A DNA stretch of 5,574 nt from Rhizobiaceae bacterium UBA1291 (GCA_002307905.1 DBUL01000009.1:1-5574), one strand, 5' to 3'. Counted from the first letter of the stretch, positions 1-4,739 are shown. Made by a program: numbers and translations. The notes: generated by a model from the letters alone, not told the origin.

Positions 1-48
1 ATCGTCATCGTCATCGTCATCATCATCATCATCATCATCGTCGTCATC
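1..48 (-). repeat. In-frame GAT/GAC trinucleotide (Asp codon) tract
   Basis: Sixteen consecutive Asp codons occupy the left edge, read on the minus strand. Seven are identical GAT codons in a row (plus-strand ATC x7, 19-39), flanked by mixed GAT/GAC. The tract continues past the window edge, so its full length is unknown. It lies inside the Asp-rich exported protein. Pure trinucleotide runs can change length by slippage without shifting the frame. Confidence 0.9.
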
Positions 49-255
49 ATGCTTGTCGTGATAACGCCCCTGGTACTTCGCCCGTTTGACGTCATCACCA
101 TCGTCGGAGTCGACAGTGTGGATGAGCGCTCCTGACGCTGACGCGTCGGGAGCGGGAGACATGAGAACGGAAAGCGGGGCTGCTCCGATGCCGAAGGCTG
201 TGAGCATGGTGCCGGCGGCAAGAGTTGCGAGGAGAAGTTTGCGGTGCGTTTTCAT
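1..255 (-). CDS. Asp-rich exported protein, 3' end outside window (partial)
   Basis: An open frame of 85 codons starts at ATG 255-253 and leaves the window without a stop. A strong AAGGAG Shine-Dalgarno lies 7 nt upstream (minus strand, about 263-268). The N-terminus is a typical Sec signal: MKTHRK, then a hydrophobic segment at about residues 7-31 with small residues (GIGAAP) near a plausible cleavage site. The mature part is acidic: VDSDDGDD at residues 48-55, a short basic/aromatic patch (KRAKYQGRYHDKH, 57-69), then an unbroken Asp run from residue 70 to at least 85. I recognise no domain. Poly-Asp tracts can bind Ca2+ or other cations, but that is inference. It is the second leftward gene after the PepSY gene and has its own copy of the putative operator module upstream (301-349), so it is probably co-regulated with it by the neighbouring two-component system. 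Low complexity could hide a sequencing or slippage error, but the start, signal peptide and RBS are convincing. Confidence 0.8.
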   Translation of the reverse strand, partial: MKTHRKLLLATLAAGTMLTAFGIGAAPLSVLMSPAPDASASGALIHTVDSDDGDDVKRAKYQGRYHDKHDDDDDDDDDDDDDDDD

Positions 256-300
256 GGTTGTGCTCCTTGGTGTTTGATGGGTGTTGAATGATGGTCCTGG

Positions 301-349
301 CTGATCGCTTCCTGACGGCTGGCGCCGATCTGCTTCAGCTTGCCGTCAG
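301..349 (-). promoter_or_regulatory. Putative response-regulator operator module A, upstream of the Asp-rich gene
   Basis: Plus-strand view: CTGA at 301-304 and 312-315 (N7 between, 11-bp period), then the inverted pair TCAG at 335-338 and 346-349 (again N7). The right-hand pair sits in the tandem repeat TCAGCTTgccgTCAGCTT. Two half-sites one helical turn apart are the usual target of OmpR/PhoB-family dimers. The left pair starts 45 nt upstream of the Asp-rich gene's ATG (255). On the minus strand it is followed after 10 nt by CATTCA (290-285), a plausible weak -10, the geometry of PhoB-type activation. The same module at the same spacing recurs at 693-741. The site is inferred from repeats and geometry; binding by the adjacent regulator is not shown. 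Confidence 0.55.
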
Positions 350-369
350 CTTTTGCGCCGGTGGTCGAC

Positions 370-648
370 CTAGCGACGGCGGTGCTCGTGCTCGATCTCG
401 ATGACCCTGAGCGTTTGCGGATCGATCTTTGCCTCGAAGCGCTGGCCGTCAGCGTCCACGGCATGGATCTCGTAGCAGCCGTCATCGATCTTGATGCGCT
501 TCAACTGCCAGCCGCGTGCCTCCACCATGGCGCGGACAGCTTCGCGGGGCTGCCAGTTCGCCATCGGGACATTGCAGTCGTCGTCAGCCTGTACCGAGCC
601 GGCGACAAGGGCGACAAATGCCGCCGTCAGGATTGTTCGAGATGCCAT
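370..648 (-). CDS. Small periplasmic PepSY-domain protein
   Basis: A 92-residue protein with an excellent GGAGG Shine-Dalgarno 7 nt before its ATG (648-646). Residues 1-21 form a Sec signal peptide (MASRTILTAAFVALVAGSVQA) with an AxA-like cleavage site before DDDC. The mature part matches the short PepSY type: a helix with W32..REAVRAMVEARGW, then the strands QLKRIKIDDGCYEIHAVDADG and FEAKIDPQTLRVIEIE. The signature is the YEI/V...DxDGxxxE.xIDPxT pattern at about 59-80. Two cysteines, C25 and C58, could form a disulfide in the periplasm. The tail EHEHRRR is charged and could contact metal. PepSY proteins are generally periplasmic modulators or ligand binders, and stand-alone ones often sit beside two-component systems, as here, where the regulator gene is divergent. 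It probably forms a regulon with the Asp-rich gene downstream. The role as kinase modulator or output protein is inferred. Confidence 0.9.
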   Translation of the reverse strand: MASRTILTAAFVALVAGSVQADDDCNVPMANWQPREAVRAMVEARGWQLKRIKIDDGCYEIHAVDADGQRFEAKIDPQTLRVIEIEHEHRRR

Positions 649-682
649 GGTCGTGCCTCCACTCCGGATTTCGAGAGAATGG

Positions 683-732
683 CGGTCTTAAGCTGACGGG
701 TTCCTGACACGCGGTTCGACCGGTCTTCAGCT
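683..732 (+). repeat. Imperfect 12-bp direct repeat in the divergent promoter region
   Basis: CGGTCTTAAGCT (683-694) and CGGTCTTCAGCT (721-732) match at 11 of 12 positions and start 38 bp apart. Each copy overlaps one half of the putative operator module B, so the repeat may extend the recognised sequence or be a by-product of the boxes sharing AGCT. Confidence 0.7.
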
Positions 733-741
733 TCCCGTAAG
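693..741. promoter_or_regulatory. Putative response-regulator operator module B, divergent promoter region
   Basis: Plus-strand view: CTGA at 693-696 and 704-707 (N7), then TCAG at 727-730 with a degenerate TAAG at 738-741 (N7). The left and right pairs start 34 bp apart, exactly as in module A (301 and 335). Flanks are also shared between the modules: TTCCTGAC (309-316 and 701-708) and CTTCAGCTTnCCGT (333-346 and 725-738). The left box lies 44 nt upstream of the PepSY ATG and is followed on the minus strand after 11 nt by CATTCT (681-676), a weak -10 candidate. The right box points towards the regulator operon, with GACTAAA (752-758) as a poor -10 candidate about 10 nt beyond. This suits autoregulated divergent transcription. 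Strength of each promoter cannot be judged from sequence. Confidence 0.6.
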
Positions 742-775
742 GTGGCGGATGGACTAAAGCAGATGAAGGAAACCC

Positions 776-782
776 GAGGGAG
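776..782 (+). promoter_or_regulatory. Shine-Dalgarno fixing the response-regulator start at 787
   Basis: The purine-rich GAGGGAG lies 4-7 nt before ATG 787. It decides in favour of this start rather than the in-frame ATG at 742, which would add 15 residues (MADGLKQMKETRGRP) in front of the canonical receiver start MRVLLVEDD and would overlap the end of the putative operator region. Confidence 0.75.
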
Positions 783-786
783 ACCG

Positions 787-1446
787 ATGAGGGTACTGCT
801 GGTTGAAGATGATACCGTGCTGGGGGCCGCTGTTCGCGACCAGATCGCCGGCGACGGGCATTCGGTCGACTGGGTAACACGCCTGGATCGGGCCGGCGAT
901 GCGCTGGCGACCACGGTCTACGACCTGGTGCTCCTCGATCTGATGTTGCCGGACGGGCGCGGCATTCCCTTCCTCAAGACGCTGCGGGGCCGCGGTGATG
1001 TCACACCCGTCATCATCCTGACTGCACTCGATCAGGTGTCGGATCGGATTGACGGACTGAACGCGGGCGCCGACGACTATCTGGTGAAACCGTTTGACCT
1101 TGCTGAACTCTCGGCGCGCATTGGCTCAGTGGCCCGGCGTTACGTCGGCAATCCCAATCCGCTAATCACGCTTGGCCCGCTGGAGGTCGATCTCGCGGCT
1201 CGCAGCATCCTCAGTGGCGGCAGACCGGTGGTTCTAACGGCGCGTGAATGGGTCCTGTTCGAGGCTTTTCTGCAGCGCCCGGGCCAATTGCTGTCCAAGG
1301 CCCAGCTTGAGGAGAGGCTCTATTCGTTTGACAAGGAGGTCGAAAGCAATGCGATCGAGGTGCATGTCAGCCGCTTGCGCAAGAAGCTTGGAGCGCATGT
1401 GATCGAAACGGAACGCGGTCTCGGCTATCGCCTGGGGCGGCCATGA
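787..1446 (+). CDS. OmpR/PhoB-family response regulator
   Basis: A 219-residue cytoplasmic transcription factor that receives phosphate from the kinase encoded next. The receiver domain (about 1-112) has the acidic pair D8-D9, phospho-acceptor D51 in LLDLMLPD, T79 in the switch position and K101 in the VKPF motif, so all catalytic residues are present. The C-terminal winged helix (about 125-217) contains TAREWVLFEAFL, the helix-turn-helix LLSKAQLEERLY, the recognition-helix region NAIEVHVSRLRKKLG and the wing ETERGLGYRLG. It resembles the QseB/TctD branch, but I would not assign a name. The stop overlaps the kinase start (ATGA, 1443-1446), so the two genes are translationally coupled. The upstream tandem CTGA/TCAG boxes are the likely binding sites and suggest autoregulation plus control of the PepSY and Asp-rich genes. 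The start at 787 rests on the SD and the family N-terminus. Confidence 0.96.
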   Translation: MRVLLVEDDTVLGAAVRDQIAGDGHSVDWVTRLDRAGDALATTVYDLVLLDLMLPDGRGIPFLKTLRGRGDVTPVIILTALDQVSDRIDGLNAGADDYLVKPFDLAELSARIGSVARRYVGNPNPLITLGPLEVDLAARSILSGGRPVVLTAREWVLFEAFLQRPGQLLSKAQLEERLYSFDKEVESNAIEVHVSRLRKKLGAHVIETERGLGYRLGRP

Positions 1447-2816
1447 GGGGCCTGCGTTCGCTTCAGGCCAGGTTGGCGCTGGCCGTCGGATTGTCCGTCA
1501 CGGTCCTCTGGCTGGCCGCCGCATCCATCACCGCCAATCGGCTCGGACATGAAATGGAAGAGGTCTTCGACAGGGAGTTGGCGGCGACGGCGCAACGTAT
1601 CCTGCCGCTTGCGCTGCGTGATCTGCGCGTGCGTCGCGATCGGGATAAAGAGGACGATGACGACGACGATGAGCGTGTCAGTCGGCTTCGTCCGTATGAC
1701 GAGGCTGTGACCTATGTCGTGCGCGACGAGCGTGGCCGCGTCCTCTTGCTATCGCAAGGCGCTGAAGAGGTGAACGTCCCGCCCTTTGAAGGCCGGGGCT
1801 TTAGCCAGACGTCAACCCATCGTCTCTATTATGACACGGCGCGCGACGGCGACGTCATTATTGCCGTGGCGGAGCCGCTCGATCACCGGGCCGAGGTGTC
1901 GCGCAACATGCTGCTCGGTCTTGCTTTGCCGCTGCTCGTCGTCATCCCGATGAGCCTGGCGGCTATCGCAGTTGCCACTCGAAGCGGGTTTCGGCCTGTG
2001 CGCAAGCTGAAGCAGGCTCTGGAGGCACGGGGCAGGCAAGATCTGTCGCCCCTGCCCGATACCGGGCTTCCGAGTGAACTTGAGCCAGTTGCGGGTGCGA
2101 TCAATCAGTTGCTCGATCGGTTGAGGGGGGCCTTCGAAGCGGAGCGCAGCTTTGCAGCAAATGCGGCTCATGAATTGCGTACCCCGGTTGCGGGCGCGAT
2201 CGCGCAGGCGCAGCGCATAAGGACGGAAACGCAGGATGCCGCCGCTGCACAACGCGCGACGGAGATAGAGACGACGCTTAAACGCCTGATGCGGATGTCC
2301 GAAAAACTGATGCAGCTTGCACGAGCCGAGGGAAGCCGCCTGCGGCTCGACGCACCGTCCGACTTGCGGCCGGTTCTTGCATTGATCGTGGCAGATTTTT
2401 CGCGCCCCGACGCCGGAGGACAGCAGATCGCCCTGTCAATGCCGCCCGGCCCGGTCCTCTCCGATCTGGATCCCGACGTCTTCGGCATCTTGTGTCGCAA
2501 TCTGATCGAAAATGCCTTGCGTCATGGGAAGCACGGCTGTCCGATCGACGTCAGGCTCGATGAGAAGGGAACCCTGACCCTGAGTAATGATGGTCCGGTT
2601 CTTCCACCGGAGACCGTAGAAAAGTTGATGCAGCGGTTCGAGCGTGGAACTGCGACCACGGAAGGTAGCGGGCTTGGCCTTGCCATTGTCAAGGCAATCA
2701 CCGATCGGGCGGGAGGGCACCTCGCCATCACCTCGCCGGTTCCCAGAAAAGACAGTGGCGTCCAGGTGACCGTCCTGCTGCCAGAGAATCAGTCGGATCA
2801 GGAGCAAAAGATGTGA
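1443..2816 (+). CDS. Sensor histidine kinase with acidic periplasmic domain
   Basis: A 457-residue inner-membrane kinase of normal length for the QseC/TctE group. TM1 is at about 11-31, and a periplasmic sensor domain of about 120 residues runs to TM2 at about 156-178. A HAMP-like linker starts R184-PVRKLKQAL. The dimerisation/phospho-acceptor helix has H243 in AHELRTP. The ATPase domain has the N box (N353 and N357 in RNLIENALRHG), G1 (D383-G384), F box (F399) and G2 (GSGLGLAI, 408-415), so it should be active. The periplasmic part contains DKEDDDDDDER (68-78), with six Asp in a row, unusual for this fold and echoing the poly-Asp exported protein nearby. Acidic periplasmic patches in other kinases (PhoQ, PmrB) bind cations, so metal or cationic-peptide sensing is possible but inferred. 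The gene overlaps the regulator by 4 nt (ATGA). Confidence 0.95.
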   Translation: MRGLRSLQARLALAVGLSVTVLWLAAASITANRLGHEMEEVFDRELAATAQRILPLALRDLRVRRDRDKEDDDDDDERVSRLRPYDEAVTYVVRDERGRVLLLSQGAEEVNVPPFEGRGFSQTSTHRLYYDTARDGDVIIAVAEPLDHRAEVSRNMLLGLALPLLVVIPMSLAAIAVATRSGFRPVRKLKQALEARGRQDLSPLPDTGLPSELEPVAGAINQLLDRLRGAFEAERSFAANAAHELRTPVAGAIAQAQRIRTETQDAAAAQRATEIETTLKRLMRMSEKLMQLARAEGSRLRLDAPSDLRPVLALIVADFSRPDAGGQQIALSMPPGPVLSDLDPDVFGILCRNLIENALRHGKHGCPIDVRLDEKGTLTLSNDGPVLPPETVEKLMQRFERGTATTEGSGLGLAIVKAITDRAGGHLAITSPVPRKDSGVQVTVLLPENQSDQEQKM

Positions 2817-2980
2817 TCTATGGCTTCGGCGATGTGGTGGAAACCACAGGGCCTCTCAACGCCGGTACGAATCCACATTGCGCGACCGGAGTGCCGGGGC
2901 AATTGTCTACGTTGACGTCGAAAGAATACTGTCACTATCGATCGCGCGGGCTTGTGGTGAACAGAGCATCCGGGCAGGTT
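2817..2980. other. Convergent intergenic region with a small GGAA-loop hairpin
   Basis: This is 164 bp between the 3' ends of the kinase and the epimerase genes. The clearest structure is TGTGGT-GGAA-ACCACA (2833-2848), a perfect 6-bp stem with a GNRA-type tetraloop, 16 nt after the kinase stop. No U-run follows on either strand, so it is not a standard intrinsic terminator, though it could protect the 3' end. CCGG-AGTG-CCGG (2886-2897) is weaker. I see no gene here. Confidence 0.5.
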
Positions 2981-4237
2981 TCATGGGGCAGAGAGATTTC
3001 TCGCCAGGGACGTCTGTTGCAAACTGAGCGCCGTTTGCGGCAGGGCGAACGGGCCTGACGCCCGCCCGATCCGTTGCTTGTCCGATGCGGCAAAAGCAGA
3101 CCGTGTCTCGGTTGCGTTCAAGAGCTCCACCACGGCCGTCCAGAGGTGGTAAAGGGAGCTTGCCGGGATCGTCTTGGCGATCGGGTTGCCCTCGAGATCG
3201 AGCGCATCGTGCCAGCAGCCCGCAGGCGCAGCCGACAGGTAGGTCTCCAGGATCACTTTCGCGACGGCTTCCGCTTCCGATCGGTGGGTGATATCGCCGA
3301 GCGCATAATACTGCATCAGAAATGCCTTCAACATTTCGACCTGGGGCCATAGCCGGCGATGCGGTGCAAGCGGCGCGCCGTCGAATGTGGCTTCATCAAG
3401 CAGAAGGACCGATTGCTCGAAGCGTCCGACAGTCAAGCCGGTCGTCAGTAGTGTTTCGCAGAGTTCCTGGACATTCCGACCGGTCAGCAGGTCATAGCGC
3501 CTTGCCAGCCAGACCCACTCGCACATGTGGCCGGGTTCAAGCCGATTAGAGCGAAACCGGTCGGAAACCTCCCAATGCGGTCCGAAATTCTCGCGTAGCG
3601 GTCCCAGCGTGCCAGCATTGAAATGCGTAAGGAACAGGGCAAAGAGCTTATCGACCATTTGCCCGGATCGGGCATTGTCACTGGTCTCGCAAAGCGCCAG
3701 GCTTGCCTCCAGATAGTGCATATGCGGATTCTGGCGCCGGGGGAGCGAGCCGATGCTATCTTCGGCCCATCCGCCGAAGGGATCGTTCAGCGTTTGATCA
3801 ACGGCGGCGATCGTCGCTTCGATGTGCAGCCGGTACTTGGGATCGTTCGTTGCCTTATAGAGCCAGGCAAGAGCCAGCAGCATGCAGGCATTGTCGTAGA
3901 GATCGCGCTCAGGATCCAGAACCTCATCGGTGAAACGATTGATTGTTCGTGCATACCCGGGCTTGTCGCCCGCGGTCCAGGCAACGCGATGCAGGTTGTG
4001 AAAGGCGCGTTCTGCCTTTTCCAGCGAGCCGGGCGGGCCGACTTTCAGTACGCTCGCATGCGCGTAGACATAGATCAATCGCCCGACCGTCCTTGTACGA
4101 ACAATGCCTGTGGTCTCCGGCGTCCCATCGAGTTGAAGCGACTCCATGAAGTGGCCATGCTGCTCATCAAAGGCGGTCGCCGCCCACTTTGGCAACGCCT
4201 CGTCAACGACGTAACGCTCCAGCTTTTGCAGGCTCAT
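2981..4237 (-). CDS. AGE-family sugar epimerase/isomerase (N-acylglucosamine 2-epimerase fold)
   Basis: A 418-residue cytoplasmic enzyme with the alpha6/alpha6-barrel signature of the AGE superfamily. These enzymes isomerise or epimerise sugars through His general acid/base catalysis (GlcNAc 2-epimerase, cellobiose 2-epimerase, mannose and sulfoquinovose isomerases, some mannose-6-phosphate isomerases). Visible landmarks are R47-RT and R53 in VRTRTVGRLIYVYAHA, LYDNACMLLALAWLY (113-127), NPHMHYLEASLAL (170-182; H172, H174), LEPGHMCEWVWLARRY (233-248; H237), RRLWPQVEMLKA (294-305) and PASSLYHLW (358-366; H364). The three His clusters are those I expect to form the active site. After about residue 375 comes a roughly 40-residue Ser/Ala/Gln-rich tail (ASDKQRIG...NLSAP) that looks non-core. 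The start at 4237 has AAGG about 10 nt upstream. It is divergent from a glycosyltransferase, which suggests a saccharide-building pathway, perhaps mannose. The exact substrate is not readable. Confidence 0.92.
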   Translation of the reverse strand: MSLQKLERYVVDEALPKWAATAFDEQHGHFMESLQLDGTPETTGIVRTRTVGRLIYVYAHASVLKVGPPGSLEKAERAFHNLHRVAWTAGDKPGYARTINRFTDEVLDPERDLYDNACMLLALAWLYKATNDPKYRLHIEATIAAVDQTLNDPFGGWAEDSIGSLPRRQNPHMHYLEASLALCETSDNARSGQMVDKLFALFLTHFNAGTLGPLRENFGPHWEVSDRFRSNRLEPGHMCEWVWLARRYDLLTGRNVQELCETLLTTGLTVGRFEQSVLLLDEATFDGAPLAPHRRLWPQVEMLKAFLMQYYALGDITHRSEAEAVAKVILETYLSAAPAGCWHDALDLEGNPIAKTIPASSLYHLWTAVVELLNATETRSAFAASDKQRIGRASGPFALPQTALSLQQTSLARNLSAP

Positions 4238-4350
4238 GGATTTCTACCTTTCAGGAAGAGAGTGCGCGCTTCGGTAGCGGTTCAAATGCTCTTCGAAACG
4301 CGTTGGGTGCTGCTGCCAGCTCAGTGCCTAAGGGACTCGCGACTGAAGGA

Positions 4351-4364
4351 AATGCCGCGGCATT
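4351..4364. promoter_or_regulatory. 14-bp perfect palindrome, possible operator for the epimerase gene
   Basis: AATGCCGCGGCATT is fully self-complementary. It is flanked by ACTG (4342-4345) and CAGT (4365-4368), which extend the dyad with a 5-nt asymmetry on the left. It lies 114-127 bp upstream of the epimerase ATG, just downstream of a candidate promoter for that gene, where a repressor operator would be expected. The regulator is unknown. Confidence 0.4.
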
Positions 4365-4367
4365 CAG

Positions 4368-4396
4368 TGTGGAAAGCGGTAATCTTGGGTTGTCAA
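4368..4396 (-). promoter_or_regulatory. Candidate promoter of the epimerase gene
   Basis: On the minus strand a perfect -35 hexamer TTGACA (4396-4391) is followed by a 17-nt spacer and TCCACA (4373-4368), a poor -10. Alphaproteobacterial -10 elements are often loose, so the -35 and the position upstream of the gene are the main support. It would give a leader of about 125 nt beginning near the 14-bp palindrome. Confidence 0.3.
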
Positions 4397-4400
4397 TCGC

Positions 4401-4414
4401 GAATTTCTAAATTC
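4401..4414. repeat. Inverted repeat GAATTT-CT-AAATTC
   Basis: Six-base perfect arms around a 2-nt centre, immediately upstream of the candidate epimerase -35. It could be an operator half-site pair, but AT-rich dyads of this size also occur by chance. Confidence 0.4.
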
Positions 4415-4469
4415 TGTCCAGTGACTGCGGCTGTACAACTAGGAAATTATTGCATTTTAATTGTGATTT

Positions 4470-4485
4470 TCAGAAATTATTCTGA
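4470..4485. repeat. Inverted repeat TCAGAA-ATTA-TTCTGA
   Basis: Perfect 6-bp arms around ATTA. It overlaps the second copy of the GAAATTATT direct repeat. A protein-binding site is more likely than a terminator, because the stem is AT-rich and has no transcription unit ending here. Confidence 0.5.
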
Positions 4486-4492
4486 TGCTATG

Positions 4493-4504
4493 GAATCATG
4501 ATTC
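4493..4504. repeat. 12-bp perfect palindrome GAATCATGATTC
   Basis: Fully self-complementary, centred 21 bp to the right of the TCAGAA/TTCTGA dyad centre, so on about the same DNA face two turns away. Compatible with a dimeric regulator site; the factor is unknown. Confidence 0.5.
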
Positions 4505-4508
4505 TGCC

Positions 4509-4543
4509 TTATTGTGAGATTTATTTGTGGTAACACACAATAA
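4509..4543. repeat. Inverted repeat TTATTGTG ... CACAATAA
   Basis: Eight-base perfect arms (4509-4516 and 4536-4543) separated by 19 nt. A related TTATTTGTG (4521-4529) lies between them in the same orientation as the left arm. The arm centres are 27 bp apart, between two and three helical turns. Possible paired operator sites upstream of the glycosyltransferase. Confidence 0.45.
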
Positions 4544-4589
4544 CAGCCGACGAATATTAACAAGCCAATCAAATGGAACCTGTCGCATC

Positions 4590-4605
4590 TGGCGCGAGAG
4601 CTGCT
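4590..4605 (+). promoter_or_regulatory. Weak sigma-54-like -24/-12 element for the glycosyltransferase
   Basis: TGGCGCG-AGAG-CTGCT compares with the consensus TGGCACG-N4-TTGCW. The key GG (4591-4592) and GC (4603-4604) doublets have the required 12-bp offset, with one mismatch in each block. It would start transcription near 4616, about 125 nt before the glycosyltransferase ATG. The dyads at 4470-4543 would then lie 50-120 bp upstream, where activators of this sigma factor bind. The mismatches make a chance match quite possible. Confidence 0.25.
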
Positions 4606-4606
4606 T

Positions 4607-4623
4607 TCGTATCGAGAATACGA
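4607..4623 (+). other. Small hairpin in the glycosyltransferase leader
   Basis: TCGTAT-CGAGA-ATACGA is a 6-bp perfect stem with a 5-nt loop. It can be enclosed by GCGCG (4592-4596) pairing with CGCGC (4627-4631) across an asymmetric internal loop. No U-tract follows, so it is not a terminator. Confidence 0.35.
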
Positions 4624-4723
4624 TGGCGCGCAGGCAAACCGTTTGCGAATTTCGCGTGAAGCATCTGTCGAGGCATTCCTCTGATCCTGCCCAACCTGAA
4701 TTCCGGCTAGTGCCAACCTTTCG

Positions 4724-4730
4724 AGAAGGG
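4724..4730 (+). promoter_or_regulatory. Shine-Dalgarno deciding the glycosyltransferase start at 4740
   Basis: AGAAGGG ends 9 nt before ATG 4740. A second ATG at 4732 is nearer but in another frame, and an in-frame GTG at 4710 has no purine-rich motif before it. The protein from 4740 begins MRSFKRLAIIGNSLPLRCG, the expected family N-terminus. Confidence 0.65.
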
Positions 4731-4739
4731 AATGCCGGA

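Larger units (their letters stand above)
4440..4560. promoter_or_regulatory. AT-rich regulatory island between the divergent sugar genes
   Basis: By hand count, 4441-4560 has 36 G/C in 120 bases (30%), in a window otherwise clearly GC-rich. It contains a 9-bp direct repeat GAAATTATT (4443-4451 and 4473-4481, exactly 30 bp apart), a 6-4-6 inverted repeat, a 12-bp perfect palindrome and an 8-bp inverted repeat with a 19-nt spacer, each listed separately. This is the composition expected of a bent, easily melted region bound by regulators or nucleoid proteins, or of recently acquired DNA. No convincing -10/-35 pair was found inside it. Confidence 0.55.
4238..4739. other. 502-bp divergent intergenic region, no gene seen
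   Basis: This separates the epimerase (left) from the glycosyltransferase (right). The first 200 bp have ordinary composition with one 14-bp palindrome. About 4440-4560 is strongly AT-rich with several dyads. About 4560-4739 is again GC-richer and holds a sigma-54-like element, a hairpin and the glycosyltransferase RBS. The short open frames crossing it lack RBS, domain or composition support. It is long for a plain divergent promoter, so an undetected small RNA or a complex regulatory region is possible. Confidence 0.7.

Noticed and set aside
340..696. 118-codon plus-strand frame over the PepSY gene
   Set aside because: The minus strand has a signal peptide, PepSY motif and strong RBS; the plus frame has none of these.
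742..786. 15-residue N-terminal extension of the response regulator from ATG 742
   Set aside because: No SD there, not found in the family, and GAGGGAG directly precedes ATG 787.
2868..2890. tRNA-like T-arm (GGTACGAATCC) suggesting a tRNA or att site
   Set aside because: Only two base pairs of the T-stem can form, and no acceptor, D or anticodon arms fit around it.
3623..4501. 292-codon plus-strand open frame antisense to the epimerase
   Set aside because: It is the shadow of a high-GC gene: no RBS, no domain, and the opposite strand encodes a clear AGE enzyme with all motifs.
4575..4600. EcfG-type general-stress promoter beginning GGAAC (4575-4579)
   Set aside because: No CGTT-like -10 occurs 16-17 nt downstream.
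4399..4653. GCGAATTTC occurring twice (4399-4407 and 4645-4653), and GCGAA-T-TTCGC at 4645-4655
   Set aside because: Short, widely separated and in different contexts; chance is an adequate explanation.
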